Positions 50,681 through 61,006 of a DNA stretch of 64,000 bases are shown here, piece after piece. The DNA comes from Phytophthora colocasiae. Lineage: Eukaryota > Oomycota > Peronosporomycetes > Peronosporales > Peronosporaceae. Position numbers and translations under genes: made by a program. The stretch is from contig JAGKQI010000036.1 of the NCBI GenBank assembly GCA_018806915.1, forward strand, positions 186,001-250,000, written 5' to 3'. The notes beneath the pieces are model-generated. The model saw only the letters and a list, made by a program, of their open reading frames with translations, had not been told where the DNA came from and made no database searches. Within the stretch, counting starts at the first letter, position 1. Every line of letters begins with the position of its first letter.

Positions 50681-53624
50681 ATGGAGCTCTCACAAGTTGG
50701 AGATAGTTTCATCCACGAGCGATTATTACTGCATTGGGTCAATTCACTGCCGCTTACTAAGTGTTTGTTGGTCGAAGAGCTGCGAGAGTTGCGCTATGGT
50801 GAAGTTTTGGCTGAAATTGTGCAGTGGTTACACGATGAACCAACGGATGCAGTTCACTGTGAAGAGGTATCAGGTGGCGATACACTTGATGAATACAAAA
50901 TCACGGAACGTCTCCGTCGGGTTGTCCAGTTCACTGCGAGTGAGTGCAGGAGTCAAGACGGTGAGGCGATGTACATTGTGAACGATGTGGAATGTTTATC
51001 TCGACTATTGGCAGGTGAAAGTGATGCTATTTGCGCCGTGCTCACAGTTCTAAGGAGATTAACCACACAGCGCAACGAGGAGAACGATACGGAGGCGCTT
51101 TGTAGACGTCACACTCAAGAACAAATGATTGAAAACGCTTTGAATCTAGAGCAAATATCTGAGAAAACACCTCAACAACAGGATAATGTGCAAACGAAGC
51201 AAAAACACAAGCGACAATCGACTCCATCTCGAATGCGATCGAGCACTAGCACTATCAAACCACTGAAGGATACTGCTAGGACGGATGCAAAGACACTGGG
51301 AAGTTCCAGAATGACAAAGAAAAAAACAAAACCCGCTAAGAAGAGGCTGAACATCAAGCCGACAACAGCCCCAGTAGCTGTTAGTACTACCAACGAGAAG
51401 GAAATATCGGGCCGGACAGTCAGAACCCGTACGTGCGGAATGTTGGACCCTAGAGCCAAAAGTGAACGTTCAAGTACTGGCGTTGATGATTGTCGTGCAA
51501 AATGCTTTAGTAATTGGGCGAGGTTTGTGCTGCAAGTTGAAATACCTCTTGAAAGCTGGAAATGGGATTCGCCACGGAAAATTTGGCTGGCATTTGCAGA
51601 CGGAATTCTGCTTCGTCGTATTGCGACAGAGTTGGTTCTACATTGTGGTGGACAACTGAAATGCAGAATTTCTGAAGCTAAAGACTTGGCTTATCCACTT
51701 GCGAATGATCTGGCTGAAAAGAGGAGAAATTTTACGTTTGCGCTCTCCGTATTTAAGGATTTGGGAATTTCTCCTAAAGCATTGGGCGTCTTTGAATCTA
51801 TGCAACGATCATCGAGGAGAACTTCGACAACACCAATCTGGAATGCGCTAGATGAAGTCATGAGCCAGGCTGAACACTTGATTCATGCTCCAAGACTTGA
51901 AACTTCGAAGACACGGGTAAAAGACGACAACACTTCGTGTCATATCGAACAACTCAGCCCAAACACTCAAAGCAATGGAACAGCGAACGCTAAAGTGAAA
52001 ACAATTGTGAATGAACTAACTGGGTGTGCTCCAGTGAAACGTACCGTCCCCTACGTTACAAGTGAGCAGATTTACGCAGTGAACGAATGGCTTATCAATC
52101 TTGGTTTCGACGGCAAAAAGGTAATGCGAGTATCATAATGACGCAGAGTGAGCTCATATGGTTTTAATGACACAGGTTTCGGGCCGTGGAGTGTTGCAGA
52201 ATCCCATGCGCAACGGTGTTTTACTCTGGTAAAGTAAGCAGCAATTTGCGAATAATTACTCGACTAATTCGACCATGTAGTGAACTAAACCAACAAGTGA
52301 AGAATATTTCATTCTCATATTTCAAGACTCCACGAACTTTGATGGAGATGAGGTGGGTATCTTGAGTTTGGTGGTGGTATTTCCTACCCAACTCACTGTC
52401 GTTTCTACGTTTTTCAGAGAAAACATTTCCAAGGCGTTTGAAAGTCTTGAAGATTTAAAGATCTCGCAATGCTATCTAACAGCATCTGCAGAACAAGCTG
52501 TGCTCATGGGTGACCGGCAGGTTATCTACGGGATTTTGTGGCATATCCGGCAGGTCAGTCTTGCAAACACAGGAAAACCTAAAAGGTGTGGCGAACGAGG
52601 ATTTACTGGTCTGGAAGAGAGCCAAGCTGTTAAAGCACCATCCAAGGCTTGTCCGTTCCTGCTTGATATTCCAGCCGTGTCCCTAGCGGTTAAAGGAAAA
52701 CTCGCGATCAATGATACTGCACTACCGTACCAAGTTGAGCTCCATGACACCTTCGCTCGGCGTCTAGCTTGGAGTGAGAGTGTTTCAAGCGATCCTGATG
52801 ACGACGATGACGTCTTTCCGGTGCCAAAAGCACCCTTTTCAAGTCCAACCTACACCGATGACCTCCCTGGAAAACAAAGAGGGGTTGATATTTTGCCTAT
52901 TCGAACCGGGAGAAGTGGCTCTGGTCATTTCGCTTACGCGTCGGATCAAAAACCGCCAAGCATTGCTCTTGGGGAGCTGTCAGGTACGTATGCGGCTGCT
53001 ATCAACCTGGAAATATCACTAAAAACTTTCACAGGTGACGCTGCAGTCCCTACAGATTATAACGATCACGAACAAGTCCTAGATAACGATAGTGCCCAAG
53101 AACCTTCTCCTATTAAACTATCACAACCAAGAGACAAAGCACCACAAGAACCTGTGGAGGAAATCCTACAATGGTTAAAGCGGTTGGGGATTCCTTTGAA
53201 AAATATTTCAGCTTTTCATGTACGGACATCTACGTTGTAAGCTACAGTTTTTTTGATCACTTATATTATCTTTTCCTTGTGTCACTCGTAGGATCCAAAG
53301 GTCAGTTTAACCGAATTCCAGTCCGGTGTGTTGCTATGTTGCATCATCGAGAAGGTGGAGTTCATGCGGAGTATCCCAGGCATCACTCGTCCGTCTGGAA
53401 AGCATCCACTAAGCAAAGCAAGTGCTCTGCACAACATCAAAAAAGCATTGACCATCCTGCAGCAGAAGAAGACCATGCCTCTCCATCTGCTACGTCGTGC
53501 AAACGCCGTATACACAGGAAACCGAGACGTGATCCTACAACTTCTCGGGCAGATCCGTAAAGCATACGGACACCACCACTTTCCTCTTCGACGACCTAAA
53601 CAACAGCTTTCCTCAGCAGCATAA
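50681..53624 (+). CDS. Calponin-homology (CH)-domain-like protein, five exons
   Basis: Exons 50681-52120, 52176-52228, 52281-52352, 52418-53219 and 53292-53624 agree in phase and give 899 residues. A further 51-bp stretch at 52984-53034 has GTACGT...ACAG ends and a length divisible by three, and could be an extra intron (882 residues). At least three CH-like modules are suggested. One is at the N-terminus (LLLHWVNSLPL ... VLAEIVQWLHD). One, at the exon 2-4 junctions, ends YGILWHIRQ. One at the C-terminus has VLLCCIIEKVEF ... VILQLLGQIRK. A Lys/Thr-rich disordered linker lies between the first two. The start is the ATG at 50681; a GTG opening at 50654 was discounted. CH modules bind actin or microtubules, often at cilia. 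The specific role is unknown. Confidence 0.75.
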
Positions 53625-53648
53625 TAACATGTGTCAATACAACTCCAA

Positions 53649-53654
53649 CTACTT

Positions 53655-53719
<65 letters not shown>
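53649..53719. repeat. (CTA)n trinucleotide microsatellite
   Basis: About 23 TAC/CTA units with two TTC interruptions, just downstream of the CH-domain gene stop. Ser-run translations on the minus strand are spurious. Confidence 0.97.
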
Positions 53720-54125
53720 GATGTAGTAGAAAATAGTAATAGTAATCAAAATGGCCCGGCTATGTGGTTGCAAGAAAATGCCGGGACAGGAATGAGACGG
53801 GGACGTCCCTTAGCGTTACTCTCGTGGAAATCCATCTAAGTAACGCCACCGCCGTTACTTTGCGCTTACATCATTGTAGTGCGAGCGCTACATGCGCGCC
53901 TCTGCAACGGAAGCAACATGGTGTGTTCACTAACACTTCTTGTATATATCTAGCACGTCTCGCCGTCGGATTCGCACTTGCAAGCGCGCAGGATGATTGG
54001 GGGAATTCCCCCAAAGAAAAAAGAGTTACACTCCGATTTATTCGGTCAAATCGGAGTGAGGGGCGCCCCTTTTATGGGTGTGCGAGAATACTATTTGTTT
54101 TCGTAGTACATTAGATCGTGACCAG
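53720..54125. other. Intergenic region with clustered palindromes
   Basis: About 400 bases upstream of UTP11. It holds AAGTAACG...CGTTACTT (53838-53860), the 18-bp palindrome TTGGGGGAATTCCCCCAA (53998-54015), the hairpin CACTCCGATTT/AAATCGGAGTG with an 8-nt loop (about 54029-54058), and GGGGCGCCCC (54060-54069). No gene seen. Confidence 0.7.
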
Positions 54126-54140
54126 CCATTTCCACTTTAA
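54126..54140 (+). promoter_or_regulatory. Candidate oomycete initiator of UTP11
   Basis: CCATTTCCACTTTAA, ending 17 bases before the UTP11 ATG, is close to the oomycete core promoter consensus (CATTYYNCAWTTT). It is the best initiator-like match noticed in the window. Confidence 0.4.
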
Positions 54141-54157
54141 CCCTTACGTACGCCGCC

Positions 54158-54907
54158 ATGTCGTTGAGGAACGTTGTTAAGCGGCGCGAGCACAAGGAAC
54201 GTGGGCAGCTACGCGAGCGTCGGAAGCTGGGTCTGCTAGAGAAGCACAAGGACTATGTGAAGCGTGCGCGTGACTACAACAGCAAGCAGAAGCGACTTAA
54301 GACGCTGCAGCTCAAGGCAGCACTGCGCAACCCGGATGAATTTTACCATAAAATGCGCGAGACGAAGACGGAGGGCGGCGTTCACGTGTCCACTCATAAC
54401 CACATCAAGGCAGTGGACACGGAGGCTCTTCGCGTACTGAAAACGCAGGATCTGGCTTATCTACAGATGAAAAGAGCTGTGGATCTCCGTAAGGCCGAGA
54501 AGCTCAACCGTGGTCTACACTTTGTAGACGCACCTAAAGATAACAAGCACACAGTGTTTGTGGACGAAGAGCAGCAGGTGGACACTTTCGACGTGGCTGC
54601 ACACTTTGACACAGCGCCAGAACTCGCGGACAGAGCATTTAACCGTCTGAGGAAGAGGGACCTGGAGACGGCGGAACTACCTGACCTAGCGGCCAATCCC
54701 AAACAGAAGTACAAGATGCAAGTGGAGAAGGACGCCATGTACAGGGAACTGAGGGACCGACTGGCACGTGCTAACAAGATCGGACAGATGAGCGCCAAGC
54801 TTGATCTCGAACGGAAGGTGCAGGCCAAGGGCAAGAAGATGAAGGTCAAGGCTGCGGAGAACGGTATGCCTGCTGTTTATCGCTGGAAACAGCAACGACA
54901 GAAGTAG
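54158..54907 (+). CDS. UTP11: U3 snoRNA-associated protein 11 (UTP11)
   Basis: A 249-residue nucleolar component of the SSU processome, needed for early 18S rRNA processing. The N-terminus MSLRNVVKRREHKERGQ followed by LGLLEKHKDYVKRA is diagnostic for the family. The sequence is highly charged and helical throughout, with RNPDEFYHKM and THNHIKAVDTEAL further on and a Lys/Arg-rich tail (KWKQQRQK-like end). Length is close to yeast and human members. Intronless, with a probable initiator shortly upstream. No domain is missing, so it is likely functional. Confidence 0.96.
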   Translation: MSLRNVVKRREHKERGQLRERRKLGLLEKHKDYVKRARDYNSKQKRLKTLQLKAALRNPDEFYHKMRETKTEGGVHVSTHNHIKAVDTEALRVLKTQDLAYLQMKRAVDLRKAEKLNRGLHFVDAPKDNKHTVFVDEEQQVDTFDVAAHFDTAPELADRAFNRLRKRDLETAELPDLAANPKQKYKMQVEKDAMYRELRDRLARANKIGQMSAKLDLERKVQAKGKKMKVKAAENGMPAVYRWKQQRQK

Positions 54908-55252
54908 ATGGAGGTGAAGGAGCTTGGTGTGGAAGTCTATTGATCCGCAGAGATGGCCAAAATACATAGAACCCTATTTCGTTTTACATTTACAATATGC
55001 ATCCAGCTACCTGGTTTCTAGTTGCAGTGAGAATTGCAGTAGTACTTTGCTGCACAACAAGTACATGTCGTCTCCTTCCAAGTAATGCATCTGGAATCCT
55101 ATTTTTCTGGACCTCACAATTGGTCGTAGATTTCGGGTGCGGACTAATCCCGAGTACTGGAAGCCGGAAATCGAGTACACATACCGGTTACCGACAATAC
55201 CGCCAGCGCCGGCCGAAACCCGAGTTCACATCGGTAGAATTCCAAGTACAAT
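54908..55252. other. Intergenic, left flank of Harbinger element
   Basis: About 345 bases after UTP11. It includes GGACTAATCCCGAGTACTGG at 55141, the left arm of a distant inverted repeat (partner near 59490), and AGAATTCCAAGTACAAT directly before the Harbinger insertion. No gene seen. Confidence 0.5.
55141..55183 (+). repeat. Left arm of long-range inverted repeat
   Basis: GGACTAATCCCGAGTACTGG and the next 23 bases match the reverse complement of 59447-59490 at roughly three positions in four, including both CGAGTAC cores and GCCGGA between them. Confidence 0.6.
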
Positions 55253-55505
55253 AGAGGTCTTTAGCAGAACCGTCAAATCAAGAAAAGTCTGTTTGCCATC
55301 CGGAAATTTCGCCTAACCACAGCTCCCAATCGACAAGTGCGAACAAGTAAATGGTTTCGAATCTACAATTTGAAAAGAAAAATACTGTTCGGTGTCTTTA
55401 CTAAAACCACGTGGTGGCAGCACTAAATCTTAGGTGGCATAGGTGAAGTCAGAGGTCGCAGAACGCCCCCTGACACTCTGTAGGCAGACGAATATTCTCT
55501 AAGCA

Positions 55506-56637
55506 ATGGAGGTCTCATCCTCGAGCGGCGGAGACGACGCTAATGACGCTGTTTTAATAGTGCGAAGGCTAACATCGGGGCTGCGCCGTCACCACAAAAA
55601 GATTTATCTACTCCGAGTGTGGCGTCAAGCACAGATTGATGGGGACGCTGTTATCGCTGCAGCAATTTACACGGTATTGTCAGCGGATATGTCCCCCGAA
55701 GCCACTTTTCACGCGCCATTTAATTTCAACTCTCTGTCCAACGACCAGTGTATTGACAAGTTTCGATTCGAGAAGCACCAAATAGTGGAGCTTGTCATTT
55801 TGTTGGGTGTGGAAGGAATACGAACGCGAGAGAGGACAGTAGCGTCAGGTGTTGAAGGTATTTGTATTGTTTTATACAAACTTGCTGTCCCTGTGCGCTG
55901 GGTGGACCTGGAAGATTTTTCGGGCGCGACGCAAGTGGGTTATCCAACATTTTTCTCCATGTATTAACTTATATCGACAAGAAGTATGACCGACTTCTAT
56001 ATTTCTATCATGACTACGTCGCGCAAAAATCTTCAAGACTACGCCGACGCAGTATTCGATGCTGGGGGCCTCCTACAAAACGTGTGTGGGCCTTTATTGA
56101 TGGTACGGTTAGAGGAATCTGCCGTCCTCAACCTCGGCACATCAAACGCGACGGGATGTTCATGAGCCAGAAGTCAGTGTACAACGGACACAAACGCAAG
56201 CACGCCCTTAAGTACCAGACATTGACTACACCGGACGGATTAATCGTGCATCTTTATGGACCGTTTCCTGGTAGAAACCATGATATCAAACTTTTCAAGG
56301 AGTCCAAAATCTCTGAAAAGATTTTGAATGACACTCGCTTTCGTGGATTCCGTATTTATGGCGATCAAGCGTACGGGAACGACTCCATTTTGTGCTGCCC
56401 ATACGCCGGTGCTGTTGGAAACTTATCGAGACAGCAGCGCCAAGTGAATGTAAGCTTATGAGTCGTGTTCGCGTATCGGTTGAATGGTCTTATGGTCAGG
56501 TTATAAACTATTGGACTGCACTCGACTTTAAGCGACAAGCCCGAGCCGGTGTCCAACCCGTTGGTGTAATGTACAGGGTCGGTGTATTCCCTCACGAACT
56601 GTATTGCCTGTGCTCAAGGTGGCAACACGATAAGTGA
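55506..56637 (+). pseudogene. PIF/Harbinger DDE transposase (frameshifted)
   Basis: HARBI1-type nuclease of the surrounding element. It reads in three frames: 55506 to about 55930; about 55930 to 56455, containing the catalytic core AFIDGTVRGICRP, NGHKRKHALKYQ, GPFPGRNHDIKLF and YGDQAYG; and 56458-56637 with MSRVRVSVEWSYGQV. Two small frameshifts therefore break it, unless the first is a spliced intron that I could not place. The conserved blocks themselves look well kept, so decay is recent. Confidence 0.85.
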
Positions 56638-56914
56638 TTACTTCTAGACTGTCCCCTCCAAGTCTTGCAAAATATCTGAAGTTCATTTCAAATGAATGAA
56701 ATGAAGATTAAGCCGTCAGTTAATAACAATGGTCTTCTTTTAAATACAGAATGCATTCTCATTTGCTATCTGCCTTGGAAACTGCAGCACCTAATGCCTT
56801 GACGCACTCTAGTATTAGCTGTCTGTTGCGTTCTTCGGACTCGTTTCGCGCTTGCTGCGCTCGTAATTCTGCTTGATTCTGAGCATCGATCCGAGCTTCG
56901 CTCTGAGTTCGATC

Positions 56915-57649
56915 CTACGCATTTGTATGTCTCTGCTCCAACGTCATCCGGTCCGCGTGTTGTTGTGCTTGGGCCGCCATTTGTTGCGCGAACTGCTGCT
57001 GACGAAGCTCCATATCGTCGCGCAGACGCTTGTCTTGACGGTCAGCTTCCAGTTGAAATGCGCTTTTACGTTTATTGCGTCTAGGCTTTGCTGGTGTAGA
57101 CTTGGTAGACGATGTTTCTCCGCAGTCATCGTTCTCCGAAGAGCTGCCATCGGAATAAGTTTGCTCCCCTCGCTGCGAGCGCCGAATCATCGCCTCTTCC
57201 ACTATCTCCGACGCACAACGTGTCGTTCTTGTCTCTTCTGCTTTTTTTTTCCTTGACGCGGCCTTTTTGTCGTCTATGAATGCGTCTTCAAGCAGTACGT
57301 ATTGCCTGACTAGCCCTACCAAGGTCTCATAGTGGCTTTGCTCGTTAACAGCTTCTAATGTCTCCTCAATGCCACTTCCTAGCGCAGAACGGAGCTCTCC
57401 TACACGCCAGTTCTTCTTGAGTAGCCGGACCCGGTCCCGAACTTGCTTCTCCCCCACGACCTCTTGGATTGCCGTTGACACCCGTTGCGCAACGTGTGCC
57501 CACAGGCGAGCGGACTCCCCGTACTTTGCGGCAAACGGCTTTTGGGCAATAGCCTCCCTCATTAGTTCCTTGTCATTTTCCTCTGTGAAGCGGAAAACCA
57601 TCTTGTAGCTTTGGCACAGATTGTAGAGTGAGTAAAATGTGACTCTCAT
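56915..57649 (-). CDS. Myb/SANT-like DNA-binding protein of the Harbinger element
   Basis: 244 residues, open from the ATG at 57649; an internal ATG at 57601 (MVFRFTEENDKEL) is an equally good start. The first 90 residues form a Myb/SANT-like trihelix (FTEENDKELMREAI ... WAHVAQRV ... VRLLKKNW). An acidic and Ser-rich linker follows, with a nuclear-type basic run (KPRRNKRKSAF) and a Gln-rich coiled coil. In PIF/Harbinger elements such a partner binds the TIRs and brings the transposase to DNA. The frame is intact although the transposase is not. It is convergent with the transposase inside the element. Confidence 0.8.
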   Translation of the reverse strand: MRVTFYSLYNLCQSYKMVFRFTEENDKELMREAIAQKPFAAKYGESARLWAHVAQRVSTAIQEVVGEKQVRDRVRLLKKNWRVGELRSALGSGIEETLEAVNEQSHYETLVGLVRQYVLLEDAFIDDKKAASRKKKAEETRTTRCASEIVEEAMIRRSQRGEQTYSDGSSSENDDCGETSSTKSTPAKPRRNKRKSAFQLEADRQDKRLRDDMELRQQQFAQQMAAQAQQHADRMTLEQRHTNA

Positions 57650-57914
57650 TGTGCTAATTACAGGCTATTTGGCATCAGGCTGCGAGGAACGAGGACTGTT
57701 GTGTTAAAGTTAGACGATTCAGTTTGACGGTCTCATTACAGCTGTCTGTAAAATTCAAACTGACACAGTTCTGCTAAAGACCTCTAATGGCAGAATTCCG
57801 AGTACAAAAAATTGGCGGGAAAAAAAGTACCAGGGAAACCTGGCAGAATGCGGCTAAGAACTAGTCAGCCATAACGAAGCATTCATTAATTTAAATCATT
57901 TATTGTCCGTAATA

Positions 57915-58395
57915 CTGGGGTTTAAGCCCGCGTGCTCCGCACACGGAGCGTTAAACCGCCAGCCTAAGCCCGCTCCGGCTTCGCCTTCGCTTGATCCGTC
58001 GACAGCGCTGGGGTTTAAGCCCGTGTGCTTCGCACACGGAGCATTAAAACACCAGCCAGCGTTCCTTGTCCTCTCTCTGCTGTCCTTTACTGCCCAGCTA
58101 CGCGCTCCGCGCGATCCCAGCCACCCCTAGCGGCTCGCTATGCTCGCGAGTACAGACCCTAAGCCCGCTTCGGCTTCGCCTGCGCTTGATCCGTCGACAG
58201 CGCTGGGGTTTAAGCCCGTGTGCTTCGCACACGGAGCATTAAACCACCAGCCAGCGTTCCTTGTCCTCTCTCTGCTGTCCTTTACTGTTTCAGCTACGCT
58301 CCGCGCGATCCCAGCCACCCCTAGCGGCTCTCTACGCTCGCGAGTGCAGACCCTAAGCCCGCTCCGGCTTCGCCTTCGCTTGATCTATCGGCAGC
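57915..58395. repeat. GC-rich satellite, about 195-bp unit, three copies
   Basis: Units start CTGGGGTTTAAGCCCG at 57915 (93 bp, internally deleted), 58008 (195 bp) and 58203 (about 190 bp, degenerate end). Each contains a hairpin CGTGTGCTTCGCACACG and ends near GATCCGTCGACAGCG. The block is much richer in GC than its flanks. Its translated frames are spurious. Confidence 0.9.
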
Positions 58396-58606
58396 GTTGC
58401 TAAGCCCGCGTGCTCCGCCGCGCTTGGCTTGTTCTCGAGCAGGGTTCGCGGGGGTCTGGGACGGAATAATCGGGATATGGAATATACCACGTCCCACCCA
58501 CAAGCCCCTGGAATAAGGAATAAACCACAAGAAATTTCGCCGAACTTTATTCATTACCACCATGAAAAGTCGATCAAGAGCGCATTCCTACACACAAGTC
58601 AGACGA
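58396..58606. other. Unassigned sequence between satellite and hAT remnant
   Basis: About 210 bases with nothing recognisable. Confidence 0.3.
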
Positions 58607-58870
58607 CTAGTAGTAGATAAAGTCCTCGTTCTGGGTCCCAGCATCTTCGCCATCCTCCTCCTCCAACGGCACAAACTGGTCGAGAAACTCCAGCTCGTCA
58701 GTGGAGCAATTTTTTGAGTTGAAGTAGATATGCACAAGCTTTTCGACGCGTTCAGGAGCCAGCCTATTGCGCAGAGTCGAATGTACGAACTTGTGCGTTG
58801 AAAAGTTTCGTTCAGCCGCTGCACTGGAGCAGACAACGGCCGCTTGAGTCCTTTCGGCACGGTCCAACAC
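58607..58870 (-). pseudogene. hAT transposase C-terminal dimerisation domain remnant
   Basis: An 87-residue frame has the hAT dimerisation signature: SSAAAERNFSTHKFVHSTLR, then LAPERVEKLVHIYFN, and an acidic tail. No catalytic domain is found upstream on the minus strand (58871-59200), so only the 3' end of a transposase is left. Confidence 0.75.
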
Positions 58871-59519
58871 TGCTGGAATAACCCGCTCGATCCCGGATAC
58901 GGGACAAAAGGCGTTCTAGGTTAATGATGGCGACCCTAGTCGAGTCTCATGGAATGTGTCGAATAGGAGCTGGAACTTAGGGGGCGGGTATGGTGGATTT
59001 TAAAGAGTCAAAGAATTCGTATCATGTATCATACGCTTATCCTGCGCATTCACTGAAGTGAATAGAACTTGGTACCTGTGTGTTTGGTGGGTTGACAATG
59101 ATTCTCTTTGTGGTCTCCAGCAGTCTGACCGTCGCGTTTCATAACTCTCGTGTGTCACACCACTCTCAAGGCAAACACACATTCTTTCCATGAAACTGCG
59201 AACGCCTCCAGCGTGTTTCAACGCTTAATGGAAATATGTGCTGTTTGAAGAGAAAAATACCAAAAATTCCATCATTTATACCAAAAATTCCATTATACCT
59301 CCCGCTGATGCTCCCATCCCTCCCAAAGTGGTCTCTGAAACTTGGGATTTAAGAACCCTGTTCTCGAGTCGTTGATGAGCTAGTAAAACCGCAAAAGTAC
59401 CGGTACGAACTGACCTCAATTCGTTTAGCAAAACCTCTCAAAGTCGGTTGGTGTACTCGGGATCCGGCCACTGGTACTCGGAATTAATCCCCTTCCCGTA
59501 GATTTCTCATATAAAGTTC
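58871..59519. other. Intergenic region upstream of the cupin-like gene
   Basis: About 650 bases, no gene seen. It contains ACCAAAAATTCCAT twice in tandem (59259-59292) and the right arm of the long-range inverted repeat (59447-59490), which lies about 30 bp upstream of the next gene. Confidence 0.45.
59447..59490 (-). repeat. Right arm of long-range inverted repeat
   Basis: On the minus strand reads GGATTAATTCCGAGTACCAG...GCCGGATCCCGAGTACAC, the partner of 55141-55183. It encloses the Harbinger element, the satellite and the hAT remnant. Confidence 0.6.
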
Positions 59520-60902
59520 ATGTCAAAGCCAGGGATCGCTCAGCTTCGCACGACGGCGTTCCTGCGTCGTGGCGCATGGGAACTACGTCAAGGACAATGC
59601 AGTGGGGCTGCAGTGACTCTGGTGCTATTGGTCGTGCTGGGGCTCCTCACTCTGGGCCTCTGGGTCGTTCCCCCGTCTGGAATTGCATCACATTCGTTCA
59701 ACCTTCGTACGAAATCCCAAGCCAGCGGTGACACGAACGCTCTACGGTGGGGGACCGATAATGCTGTTGTGATTCTCAGGGGCGACAAGATCCAGCGGCC
59801 CCTGCCACTACAGTACCCGAACGGAGACGAGAACAAGTTCCAATGTGACCTGCCGTCACTGAGATTTCAGTGTGACTTGGACAGTGAGAAAGGGTGTAAA
59901 GCTTACCCTCAAATGTTCCCGTCTGCAGCGTTGTTCGACAATTGGAAGGCTGAGAACACTCATATTCCTCCTGTTATCTTCAACAGTATCTGTCACTTCA
60001 ATGTCTCCGATCGGGTAAGTTACAGTTTTTTCGACGTGATTTTGGTTAGACTAACAGGTTCCCATTGCTAGTATGAACTTCGGTTAGCTCAAGTGTTTCG
60101 AGAGATGGAGGTGCCATTTGTAGCTTATGGAATCCTGAGCTTACTACAGCTACTGAGAGCTGGACAGACGAGTATTTGACGGAGCAGCTTAACCCGACGG
60201 CGTTGTACAAGGTCCACGTTGCAAATGATAGTCATTTCATGTACTACCTCAAAAGCAAGCAGATCGCAAACGAGAAAACCCTGTACGAATCGCGCTGGAT
60301 GACATATCCTCAATTTGTGGAGGCTGTTACCGACGCCAAGGCTCTTGAAGAAGCTGGACAGCCTCATGAATACTACTACCTCATCCTCAGAAAGACCGAC
60401 TTCACGAGGCAGGCGGCATTCATCCACGACGAGTTGCAGTTCCTAAATCCGACTTTGACTGAGCATGATCCACGATTCGGGGATTTGTTTATTCGCGATG
60501 CTGCGATTGCCCTCGAGCGCGGCATGCGCTGTCGTCTTGGAATGGAAGGGATTATTGCCGAGGGCCATATCGATGGCGGATTTAATCATATCTCTATGAT
60601 TCGAGGAACCAAGCGATATGTTATTGCACCGCCCAGTGCCTGCAAGTGTCAAGGACTATTGACAACTGGGCAGTCGGCGAGGCACACGACATACAATTGG
60701 TCGGACACAAGTGTTACCGGAGGATGCGCGTAATTGCCCTGCTGCTGAGGTAGCTTTAACTGCTGGTGAAGTGCTGTACCTCCCGTCGTACTGGTACCAC
60801 CACATTGTGTCTCTGGGCACCAGCATCCAGTGCAACCTGCGTTCGGGTTTTACCATTCGCAACGATATCAAACAGTTTCTAAAAGGTTGCGGCTTCAATT
60901 GA
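59520..60902 (+). pseudogene. Membrane-anchored cupin/JmjC-like oxygenase (two frameshifts)
   Basis: Exon 1 59520-60014 encodes a short basic leader and a single TM anchor (VTLVLLVVLGLLTLGLWVV, residues about 32-50), then a luminal or extracellular Cys-containing segment. A 57-bp intron (60015-60071, GTAAGT...CTAG) follows. Exon 2 begins YELRLAQVF, shifts frame near 60135, continues with the cupin core (GHIDGGFNHISMIRGTKRYV, with the iron-binding H-x-D), and shifts back near 60708. It ends with VLYLPSYWYHHIVSLG, where the distal His is kept. This is the Cupin_8/JmjC hydroxylase layout; substrate unknown. The two single-base shifts compensate each other. They may be sequencing errors in a functional gene or real damage. 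Confidence 0.7.
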
Positions 60903-61006
60903 GCACACGTAAGTTGTTATTGTGAATGGTGTTGTAATGTGGTCTCGACCCAAAGGTTACTCTACAAATGTCGAGCTGGCACAAGGAATCATCACACAAC
61001 CCAAAG
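60903..61006. other. Short convergent spacer
   Basis: About 100 bases between the cupin-like gene and the GH17 pseudogene; nothing recognised. Confidence 0.3.

Larger units (their letters stand above)
55253..57785. mobile_element. PIF/Harbinger DNA transposon with TIRs and target duplication
   Basis: A 2533-bp element. The left end AGAGGTCTTTAGCAGAAC (55253-55270) is the exact reverse complement of the right end (57768-57785). Both ends are flanked by AAT (55250-55252 and 57786-57788), a 3-bp target duplication as expected for this superfamily. It encodes a DDE transposase (+, frameshifted) and a Myb/SANT-like protein (-, intact), the standard two-gene content of PIF/Harbinger elements. Confidence 0.92.

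Noticed and set aside
53282..53773. Minus-strand ORF with a poly-Ser run
   Set aside because: Shadow of the CTA microsatellite and the CH-domain gene's last exon.
57903..58403. Plus-strand ORFs in the GC-rich satellite
   Set aside because: They repeat with the satellite unit and have no independent support.
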